This document shows, in pieces, positions 56,901 to 64,000 of a stretch of DNA of 64,000 nt. The stretch comes from Humulus lupulus. Lineage: Eukaryota; Streptophyta; Magnoliopsida; Rosales; Cannabaceae. The position numbers and the translations under genes were made by a program. Positions within the stretch are counted from its first letter, which is position 1; each line of letters starts with the position of its first letter. The stretch is from positions 211,175,948 through 211,239,947 of the forward strand of contig NC_084796.1 of the NCBI RefSeq assembly GCF_963169125.1, given 5' to 3'. The notes beneath the pieces are model-generated. The model searched no databases, was not told the DNA's origin, and worked only from the letters and a program-made list of their open reading frames with translations.

Positions 56901-59900
56901 TATACAAAATATACAGCTAGGTTTCCCATTCTAAAAGGGATATCGAATAATATTTCCTACAGATTCCTTGTTCCCAACCGTTGACTGGGCAGCCACCTCA
57001 CCATTCTTCTTCTTACGGGCATACACATAGGTCATAGGAGGCCTCTCAATACCCCTGCCCAAAGTCTCACCTTGTCCACAAGGTGAAATTGAGGAAACTG
57101 TCGCTGGATAGATGGAAAATCCTCCCACGTTGCTTCAAACTCTGGCAAGTTATTCCATTTAATCAGCGCTTGTGGTGGTGTCTTGTGAGTGCTTGGGCAC
57201 ACATCTAGAAGTCTTTCAAGGGTTATGACCCGTTCCAAGTTAGCTGTGAGCTCCGGCGGTAACTGGGAAGCTTGTTGTTGGGGCCCCAACGCAGCACGCA
57301 ACAATGAAACATGGAAAACAGGATGAATAACTGGGAAGTTTGTTGTTGGGGCCCCAACGCAGCACGCAACAATGAAACATGGAAAACAGGATGAATAACT
57401 GAGTCGGGGGGAAGCTGAAGGCGATAAGCTGCTGTACCAATGCAAGCAAGGATAGGAAATGGGCCGAAAAAACGTGGAGCTAGCTTCTCATTTCTGCGTT
57501 GTGCTAGGGACTTTTGACGATACGGCCAGAGCTTCACATAAACTAGATCCCCAATTGAAAACTGGACGTTTCGGCGCTTGCAATCTGCTTGAGATTTCAT
57601 TTTCTGCTGTGCCCGATGAAGATTAAGCTTGAGCAAGTCCAACACGTCAATGGAGATGGTCTTCTACTGCTGAAACTTTTGTGCTGCTCTGCTCAAATCT
57701 CAGCAAAGGTGGTGGATCGCGGTGGCACACAGCGAGAAATGGAGTCATACCGCCGACGTATGGTATGAAGTATTGTACCAAAGCTCTGCCCATGGCAACC
57801 ATGTCACCCACTACTTGGGTTTTGTGCTAACAAAACACCTAAGATATGTTTCCAAGCACCTATTAACGACTTTTGTCTGTCCATCGAACTAAGGGTGATA
57901 TGAGGTGCTATGCTGTAGTGCAGTTCCTTGCAAGCGAAACAATTCCTTCCAAAACAAACTCAAGAATGGAGTGGAGTGGAATAAAATGGCCATACTTGCT
58001 GAGGTGGTCAACTACCACCAAGATTGTATCGAACCCATTTGGTATCGGCAAACCTTCAATGAAATCCATTGATAGATACTCCCAAACTTGGTTGGGAATG
58101 GGAAGTGGCTATAGCAAACTCGCTGGAGATTGGGCCAAATACTTTGCTAACAAATGGAACACTCAACGACAAATTTCTGAACATCCTTCCTCATACTTGA
58201 CCAGTACAAATCTCGTGCAAGTTGCTGCTATGGTATTCTTGGTGTAGCAGTGGAATAAACGGTGAAGAAGAGGGAATAACCAAACGACCCCTAAACTTTA
58301 GGCACCCGTGCACCATCGAGTACCCTCCACTGTCACAACCCAAACTATGCTCTTGAATCACTTTAGACAGGGTTGGATCGGTTGCCACGTGAGCTTGCAA
58401 GTTTGGGATAGAAAGGAGTATTGGAATGGATATGGCAGCCAAGGAAATATCTCGGTGAACTCACGAAAGAGCATCAACAACTTTATTTTCAAGGCCAAGT
58501 CGGTACACAATGTCAATATCGTAGCCCAATAACTTGGTGAGCCATTTTTGATGCTCCGAAGCCACCAATCTTTGCTCTAATAAATACTTGAGGCTGCGTT
58601 GGTCGGTTCAAACCAAGAACTTGCGTCCTAGCAAATAAGGGCACCATTTTTGTATTGCCAATACTATGGCCATTAATTTCTCATTCATAGACTGACTTGG
58701 TACGGGCGTGAGGAGATAGAACTTGGCTGTAGAAAGCAAGAGGTCTTTGATTTTGTATTAACACGGCCCCTAACCCATGGTCGGATGCATCGGCTTCCAA
58801 TACAAATGGAATAGTAAAATCTAGTAAGGCCAAAATCGGTACTGAACACATAGCCTCCTTAAGGCGTAGGAAAGCTTCTTGAGCTTCAGCTGTCCATCCA
58901 AAAGCATCCTTCTTCAGCTGGTCAGTTAGTGGGCAAGCTTTGTGGCCATATCCTTTAACAAACTTTGGGTAGTACCCTGTTAGTCCCAAGAAATTGTGCA
59001 AATCTCGTAGAGTCTTAGGAACGGGCCAATTGGTCATGGCAATGAGCTTATTTGGGTCAGCCGACACACCCTCCGCAAAAATAATATGACCCAAATATTC
59101 AAGGTGACTTTGAGCGAACAAACACTTCTTTCTATTAACATAGAGTTGGTGTTTGTGTAATCGATCAAGGACCAACCCCAAATGGTTTGCATGATCCTGT
59201 AAGGTGGAGCTATACACCAAGATGTCATCAAAAAGACCAAGACAAACTTGCATAAATAGTCTTGGAATAGCTCATTCATGAGTGCCTGAAAGTTCGCTGG
59301 TGCATTTGTCAGACCAAATGGCATATGACCAAAAACTCATAGTGGCCTTCATGGGTTCGAAAGGCAGTCTTCTCTACATCCTTAGTACAAACCCGAATTT
59401 GGTGATAGCCCAACTTAAGGTCAAGCTTCGAAAATACAGTAGCTCCATGCAACTCATCCAATAGCTCATCTATCACTGGAATTGGGAACTTATCAGCCAC
59501 TGTTGCCCGATTTAATGCTCTATAGTCAACACAAAAGTGCCAACTCCCTTCTTTTTTCTTAACCAAAAGCATTGGACTCGAAAACGAACTAGTACTCGGT
59601 TGCACAATCCTTGCCTGTAACATATCTGGCATCAACCTCTCAATCTCATCCTTCTGTGCTTGTGCGTAATGATAAGGCCTTACACTAATTGGACCAGCCC
59701 CTTCTTGTGAGCAAATCACATGCTCCTTGCCCCGTTTTGGAGGTAATTCCTGCGATATATGAAACACGGAATCATAGTTCTGCAGAATGTTCCCAAATGA
59801 CGGTGGCATGGGCGTGGTGCTCAGTCCTGCTTCTTCCGAGATTGGCCCAAATTTGATCCAAAATCCTTCCCCATCCTGCTGAATAGTGTAAATCATGCCT

Positions 59901-62900
59901 TGAGTGAGATTTGTGACTTACAGAGGCTAGGGTCCCCTTGTAAAGTCACCCATGAATCCACTTCAAACTTCATGACCATTGTCCGCCAGTTAACCTGTAT
60001 GTTCCCCAGTGTTTCTAGCCATTTAATCCCCAAAATAACGTCTCCTCCTCCCAACTCCAAGGGTAAGAAATCAGTGACCACTAGTGTGCCCAAATCGAGC
60101 TCAACCGCTTGACAAATCCCCTCTGTGCGCACCTTGCCTCCAGTCCCCAACAAAACCCCATAGCTAGAAGTTGCGAGAATTGGTGTATTGGTAGCAGAAA
60201 CTATGTGCATAGAGATGAAGTAATGCGTTGCCCCACTGTCAATAAGTACCGAGACCGGTTGCTGCCCAATCTTGCGTGCCAATTTTATTGTATTTGCTGA
60301 AGTAATACCCACTATGGAATTGAGAGATAAGGTGGCCAATGTCTCCTCAACTGTGCTATCATCCAAGGAGTCTGGCGTAAGTGGTGGAGACTCCATTTGA
60401 GGACTACCGTCTTCTTCATCCAATATCAACGTCACTTGTAACGGTTTCTGATCACATTTATGTCCCCTATTCCGTTTCTTTTCATACTTGAAACATACTC
60501 CTCGAGCTTTGCAATCCTGGTACTCAACTTTCGACAAGCGCTTCACCGGAGGAGGCTTGGTAACCATGGCTGTGTTCGACGCCGATGGAGGTGGAATCGC
60601 CGATGCTGATGAAGAGAAGTTGTGGGTCGATGAGAAGCTTGGCGTGGAAAATGGCTTGCAGGACCACAAAGAGAAAGAGGAACGGAAGGGAACAATCAGG
60701 TTCAACGAGGTCTTTGGAGTTGCTGTTCGATTGGTTTGGGTCGAGTCACCCCACATCTGATGGCCTTCTTCAATTTGCTGGGCCATGTCCATTACTTGGG
60801 CCAACCCGGTGGACTTCAAAATATGAATGGCTCCTTTGATCTCTTCTTTCAAACCCTTGACAAAAGTGCCGTCAAGGATATGCTCGGGCACATCTGGGAC
60901 CCGAGACGCCAATGCCTCCCAGCGAAGCCGGTAGTCCTTCACGGTGGTCTCTTGCCGAACCGACAAGAATTCTTCAGACAATGAACCAATCGGCTGAGCA
61001 TGGAACCTTGAGAGTAGCAAACTTTTGAGGGTTGTCCATGAAGTTATTGGACGGTGCTAGTTCTCCCACTGGAACCAAGTGAGCGCGTCACCTTTGAGAC
61101 TGATGATTGCTGTTTCCAACACGTGGGCTTCAGTCATATGGGAGAGCAGAAAGTAACATTCATCTCTGTAGATCCATCCCTCCCGGTTGTCGCTGGAAAA
61201 CAGAGGGAGCTCCATCCGAGGAGGACGGTAGTCACGGCCAAACCATGGGCTTGATAACAGAGAATCAGACTGGGAAGATGAAGGAAGTGGAGTGGACCTG
61301 TGTTCCTGCGACATAGGTGGTCGATTTCTCATGGCAGCATCATCATCGAGAGCACGACGAGATTGATCGGCCATAATAGCTGAAGAGTTGCCGGTTTCTT
61401 TAGGAGTGGGCTAGTTCAATTGAGCTGCTAGCAGCTCCAAAGCCTTCTCCACCGCTGGCATCCAAGAGATTCTGTTTTTCAACAATGAGATATCGGATTT
61501 CAGTGCAGCTAATTCTTCTTGAACTCCATGTTACATCTCGGAAAATCGCCCTTCCCATGAGTCAACCACCGCCTCAAGTTTCTTAGCCATGGAGGATCGT
61601 TTGTCTCTGATACCAATTGATAGGGTAAACCTGCCAAGTTGAGATTACAGAGCCAGAGAAATAGAGCAATAATAGAAACAATGGGAGCAATTCATTGAAC
61701 TAACAGGATTTTGAGAGCTTCTCTCCAAAATACAATTTACTCAGAACTTTCCACACACCACACTCTCACTAGACTTCCAATATTAGTAACTTATGGATGT
61801 CCATCATGTATTCCCTGTGCCCCCAATACAGAATACCCCAACCCATATAACTAACTCACTCACTCTTTACACTCATGCTGATTCCTTATTCCCAACTGCT
61901 GACTGGGCAACCACCTCACCATTCTTCTTCTTACGAGCATACTGTTAGGCCTCCAACTCACATCACTTATGTTAGACGTAAGAAACAGAGGTGCTGATTC
62001 ATATTCTGGGGGTTATAGAATTGTAATGGGTGCTGATTCATATTCTGGGGTTATAGAATTGTAATGGGTTGTTATTAATTACTATTATGTTACTTAAGTT
62101 GTGTGTTATTGCTGTCAGTTTTGGAATGGGAATAGGTTGTGGTTTATTTTATAAATAGGTAAGGGCTTGGTTTGTAAGGGGATCCTAGAGTGAGTTGTTG
62201 AATGTGTGGAGAGTTGGTGGTCTCTCGAATACCACCTGTGGCTGTGAGAGTGTATTTGCCTATTCCTCTTAATAGAAATTCCAGAACTTTTGTGCTTCAA
62301 TTACTTACTGTCTTGCTAGTGTTGAGCTTGGTTTCTGGTTTGTTCTTACTTATTTTTTCAGGTCTTAACAGATACACATAGGTCAAAGGAGGCCTATCAC
62401 ACCCCTAAACGCTACATCTGATCTGATTGGAAACTAGAATGTTTGAGTTTGGTAAAAGTGTGTGAAATGATAAGTTGAAGATTTTAACTCGCTGTGGTTG
62501 AATGCTACATTTGGTCTGATCACTATTCGAAATGTTTCGAAAAATTTCTGAAACTAGATTGTGATTTAGGGTTGTTTGATTTTAGCACTGTGGGCAGTAG
62601 TGATTAGAGCATGGTAAAAAGGTTTATGATAATTTTTTTTTCTATTTTAAATGGATGTAGTTGAATTTTACATGTGGTCTTGGAGGCTTAATTGACATTG
62701 TGAACTAGAAAAATAGACAAATACACTGTAGCTAAACATCAAAAGCTCTGAAAAATATTCCTGAGATTGGCTCTAGAAAATCAATTAAATGGCATCCAGA
62801 AAATGCGTTACTGCTAGAAAGAGTTCGATAAACAGGGATAGTTGTCACAAAAACAGATAAAAGCTAAATAGTTTATTGTTTCTGTTTGGGACGTTGAAGC

Positions 62901-63694
62901 AACTAATAGAATTTGGTCTCTAGCTAAATCTGTATTGTTTATGTGCTTCTTGCGAGATGATAATTATCTTAATCCGTTTCTTCAAACTTGAGGTGATAAC
63001 AGGGTATTGGCATAGATAAAGAAAGATAGGTTTGAATGTCGGAGCAGGGGTCTAAGGATTGGTTGATTCTCTTTCTTATCTGAGGAAACTTAAACTGATT
63101 ACTTCTGAATATAGGATATTACACTTGATGGTCATTTCTGGCTCTAGCAGTTACATCCGAAAACAAGCAAACAAGATGATATGCTCAAGTGATAACAGAT
63201 TTGAGAGGAAATAGAAGCAGACTGTAATTGTATTATTGAAATCAAGGAAAAAACAAAGCACGCCATGTTTGTGAGAGACCTGGCCCTCTCCCACTGAACA
63301 TAAGATCATACAATAATTCCCACGCCCCCATACCAGCTCGCTACAATCCTTATATCCTCCTCACTAGTTCCCATCTATTTCAACCTGCATATTCTTTCTT
63401 CAAACTGTTTCACAGCTCCCCATACAAGTTATTACACTCTCAGCCAACTAAGCATCCTAGCCATCCCTTGCTATTTTCTCCCTTGTTTATAATTGCTTCT
63501 TCTGCACAAACTAGATTTTTTCGTTTTGTGTGATCTGATGTGGTTTAGTAAATTTATTTTTCATTTGATGTTCATTGTTCGGTCCATATTGTTATTGACA
63601 CTTCATTTCCAAACAGGCTGGGGAAGGAGCTGTGCCTGGTCCGGGAGAGTCTGTATCCAAACCGGCAGGACTAGTGGATAGCAAGGAAGACTGA
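44912..63694 (+). CDS. Small four-exon host gene, UPF0729/C18orf32-like protein, about 84 aa
   Basis: Coding exons are 44912-44914 (the ATG alone), 45002-45079, 45279-45374 and 63617-63694. All three introns are phase 0 with GT-AG ends (GTAAAT...CAAG; GTATGT...TTTTAG; GTAAGT...AACAG). The product starts [17 protein letters not shown], a short hydrophobic segment that could be a membrane anchor. It continues [20 protein letters not shown] and [12 protein letters not shown] and ends in a polar tail [18 protein letters not shown]. The N-terminal MVC-x-x-C hydrophobic start followed by a basic/aromatic part resembles UPF0729 (human C18orf32) proteins; function in plants is unknown to me. No stop or frameshift occurs, so it is probably expressed. 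Intron 3 is 18,242 bp because of nested transposons. The tRNA-Ile lies 166 bp upstream of the ATG. Confidence 0.8.
45690..45963 (+). repeat. Decayed intronic tandem repeat, left half
   Basis: Two diverged units of roughly 140-150 bp share GTGATTTAGGGTCATTTGAG / GGATTATTTGAGTTCAG, ATAGCTTGATAA, and a boundary word AACGCTAC. The series resumes at 62408 after the transposon nest. Confidence 0.65.
47072..47846 (-). pseudogene. Copia element RNase H and RT C-terminus
   Basis: Minus-strand continuation of pol beyond the [57 protein letters not shown], then [51 protein letters not shown] and [15 protein letters not shown] before the stop near the purine tract. Breaks occur: a TAA between DLLK and TEMSG, a frame or stop break near 47520 and a frame change near 47290. 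Confidence 0.88.
47861..48018 (+). repeat. 107-bp tandem duplication at the LINE 5' end
   Basis: The block TTTGAGAGGTGAGCGTTAGG at 47861 recurs as TCTGAGAGATGAGCGTTAGG at 47968. Both continue with GAGCTCCCCATGACCCTTC. The second copy contains the ORF1 start codon; the first has GTG in its place and an additional 9-bp GAGTTAGGC unit. Confidence 0.8.
47976..50386 (+). pseudogene. LINE ORF1 (DUF4283-like)
   Basis: Starts at the ATG at 47976 ([17 protein letters not shown]) and runs 515 codons to a TGA at 49521; the product continues in another frame (49517-50386). The central part has the plant LINE ORF1 DUF4283-like pattern ([26 protein letters not shown]-type region with [33 protein letters not shown]). 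The C-terminal part is Ser/Glu-rich and acidic. No CCHC knuckle is seen. One net frameshift near 49500-49520, beside a short duplicated unit (GAGAGCACGTGTAGTTTTA / GAGGGCACGTGTAGTTTTA), breaks it. Confidence 0.8.
50383..54010 (+). pseudogene. LINE ORF2 (endonuclease, reverse transcriptase, zf-RVT)
   Basis: Starts at the ATG at 50383, overlapping the ORF1 stop as ATGA. APE-type endonuclease: [36 protein letters not shown] break near 50910 removes the TWSN region; the frame resumes with [10 protein letters not shown] and [61 protein letters not shown], then a frameshift near 52170, a TGA at 52241, and [10 protein letters not shown], where the usual FADD box reads FEDD. Further lesions are a TAG at 52834, a frame change near 53080 and a TAG near 53865. 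The C-terminal end has the zinc-binding [18 protein letters not shown]. Dead element. Confidence 0.9.
54182..56735 (-). pseudogene. Copia element protease, integrase and RT N-part
   Basis: Immediately after the primer site only a gag remnant remains. Then come the protease start ([15 protein letters not shown], frame break near 56600; [16 protein letters not shown]), the GAG-pre-integrase region ([31 protein letters not shown]), an integrase core that begins at a stop near 56080 ([37 protein letters not shown] replaces the usual D-containing motif) and the C-terminal region ([14 protein letters not shown]). RT follows: [59 protein letters not shown], catalytic [13 protein letters not shown], then [20 protein letters not shown] up to the LINE junction. 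Confidence 0.9.
57049..61590 (-). pseudogene. Chromovirus gag-pol
   Basis: Gag starts at the ATG at 61590 ([19 protein letters not shown], then a TAA). It shows [14 protein letters not shown] and ALTWFQWEN, a TAG near 61055, and a clean frame 61020-59893: [18 protein letters not shown], knuckle [14 protein letters not shown] (the second Cys is Tyr), protease [28 protein letters not shown]: 59896-59309 ([36 protein letters not shown]), a frameshift near 59330, [17 protein letters not shown], another frameshift into [14 protein letters not shown]. RNase [21 protein letters not shown]. 57646-58680 is a badly decayed RNase H end and integrase. 57645-57050 has the integrase end ([18 protein letters not shown]) and a chromodomain ([18 protein letters not shown]). 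Confidence 0.88.
57263..57398. repeat. 68-bp tandem duplication in chromovirus integrase
   Basis: Two adjacent copies, 57263-57330 and 57331-57398, each starting CTGGGAAG(C/T)TTGTTGTTG and differing at one base. 68 is not a multiple of three, so it shifts the frame between the GPF/Y region ([15 protein letters not shown] appears twice) and the chromodomain. Confidence 0.95.
61943..62370. mobile_element. Solo LTR in the chromovirus right LTR
   Basis: 428 bp with ends TGTTAGGCC and GGTCTTAACA (inverted TGTTA/TAACA). It is flanked by CATAC (61938-61942) and GATAC (62371-62375), a 5-bp duplication with one change. The uninterrupted sequence GCATACACATAGGTC is seen in the left LTR near 57019-57033. 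A 39-bp internal tandem duplication starts at 61992 and 62031 (TGCTGATTCATATTCTGGGG). No coding sequence. Confidence 0.85.
62408..62720 (+). repeat. Decayed intronic tandem repeat, right half
   Basis: After the 8-bp duplication AACGCTAC, the sequence ATCTGATCTGATTGG, then GGTTGAATGCTACATTTGG and TGTGATTTAGGGTTGTTTGA continue the unit pattern seen at 45690-45963. This is two further diverged units. Confidence 0.6.
62721..63616 (+). other. Rest of intron 3, no feature
   Basis: Intronic sequence up to the acceptor AAACAG at 63611-63616. The 150 bases before the acceptor include a T-rich tract (TAAATTTATTTTTCATTTG). No gene or repeat is supported. Confidence 0.6.
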
Positions 63695-63973
63695 AGTTTT
63701 ACTTTTTGTGCTTGAAGGTGTATATATAAGAATCTCGGCCTTTTTTTGTGGTAAGGGAAGGCCGGGCCTTATTAATATTTCTTGGGTCTAGAGAGAACTG
63801 ATCTCATTCTTCTGTAGCTGGTTTTACAAAATGTATGGAAACTTATATCTGGTCTAAATGATCTTTACATTTATTTTATTTTCTTTGTTTGGGGTACCTC
63901 ATCTCATGAATGATACTAAAAGGTTTCCAAATTTTGGATTGAAGAAACCAACCATCTGGGCTTGTTATAAGTT

Positions 63974-64000
63974 ATATATATATATATATATATATATATA
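63974..64000. repeat. (TA)n microsatellite at the window edge
   Basis: TATATA run reaching the last base of the window, 280 bp after the stop codon of the small host gene; its full length is unknown. Confidence 0.9.

Larger units (their letters stand above)
46839..56961 (-). mobile_element. Ty1/copia element with 226-bp LTRs, gag deleted, split by a LINE
   Basis: LTRs 46839-47064 and 56736-56961 are both exactly 226 bp and differ at 4 positions. Target duplication GATTC (46834-46838 and 56962-56966) is perfect. The primer site TGGTATCAAAGCC (complement of 56723-56735) abuts the 5' LTR and a purine tract (complement of 47065-47077, GGGAGGG) abuts the 3' LTR. It sits in the left LTR of the chromovirus. 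Between primer site and protease only about 60 bp remain, so gag is missing. The LINE at 47860-54168 splits RT. Confidence 0.93.
46570..62399 (-). mobile_element. Ty3/gypsy chromovirus, defective, carrying nested insertions
   Basis: Flanked by perfect 5-bp duplications CACCC (46565-46569 and 62400-62404). LTRs start TGATAGG and end CCTATCA at the right copy (CCTCTCA at the left). The left LTR is 46570-46838 plus 56967-57048, interrupted by the copia element. The right LTR is 61618-61942 plus 62376-62399, interrupted by a solo LTR. Both are about 350 bp after removal. The primer site is TGGTATCAGAG, two bases inside the right LTR. Native length is about 5.3 kb. Gag and pol have many stops and frameshifts. 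Confidence 0.9.
45972..62407. mobile_element. hAT-like MITE, split by the chromovirus
   Basis: The MITE's own sequence is 45972-46569 plus 62405-62407, about 600 bp. Termini are TGGGTGCTTAGGATCC at the left and, complemented, TAGGGGTGCTCATCCGATCC at the right. Both are followed inward by CCAATCCAAT-type words in inverted orientation. It is flanked by a perfect 8-bp duplication AACGCTAC (45964-45971 and 62408-62415), as expected for hAT elements. There is no transposase. The chromovirus entered three bases from the right end. Confidence 0.75.

Overview
This is a stretch of nuclear DNA from a eudicot plant. The evidence is a nuclear-type tRNA-Ile(AAU), intron-containing fragments of plant genes (RAPTOR, poly(A)-binding protein, the plastid protease EGY2, casein kinase 1-like, an LRR receptor-like protein) and plant lineages of LTR retrotransposon. 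I cannot name the species. Most of the window is transposable-element DNA in nested layers. Only two units look intact and host-encoded: the tRNA at 44672-44745 and a four-exon gene for a protein of about 84 residues running from 44912 to 63694.

Left part (1-19840). An LTR-like fragment (1-1434) is followed by decayed RAPTOR (1918-4802) and PABP (5816-7376) fragments, both on the minus strand with their introns kept. A CACTA-like terminus lies at 8277-8290. From 9806 comes the 3' end of a Tekay-type Ty3/gypsy element. Its long LTR (9806-11649 plus 18578-19117) is split by a putative gene-capturing CACTA element (11650-18574) that carries pieces of EGY2, casein kinase 1 and an LRR gene, again all on the minus strand. 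The 3' end of the Tekay pol gene follows (19118-19840).

Middle part (19841-44453). A Tat-lineage Ty3/gypsy element on the minus strand fills 19841-32647. It has gag-pol with a second RNase H, a 61-bp tandem array, and a spliced gene on the opposite strand with its own TATA box. Its left LTR lacks 415 bp. After an AT-rich stretch comes a complete 9.4-kb SIRE-like copia element (35065-44453). It has 1.1-kb LTRs, a 5-bp target duplication (AATAG), damaged gag-pol and an extra ORF 3' of pol.

Right part (44454-64000). The tRNA lies 166 bp upstream of the start codon of the small host gene. Intron 3 of that gene is 18.2 kb because of a nest that target-site duplications order unambiguously. A hAT-like MITE (duplication AACGCTAC) sits in a decayed intronic tandem repeat. 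It was entered by a chromovirus (CACCC). The chromovirus's left LTR took a copia element (GATTC), and that copia took a LINE (13-bp duplication). The chromovirus's right LTR took a solo LTR. Removing these insertions restores short host joins, and the host reading frame is intact across all four exons.
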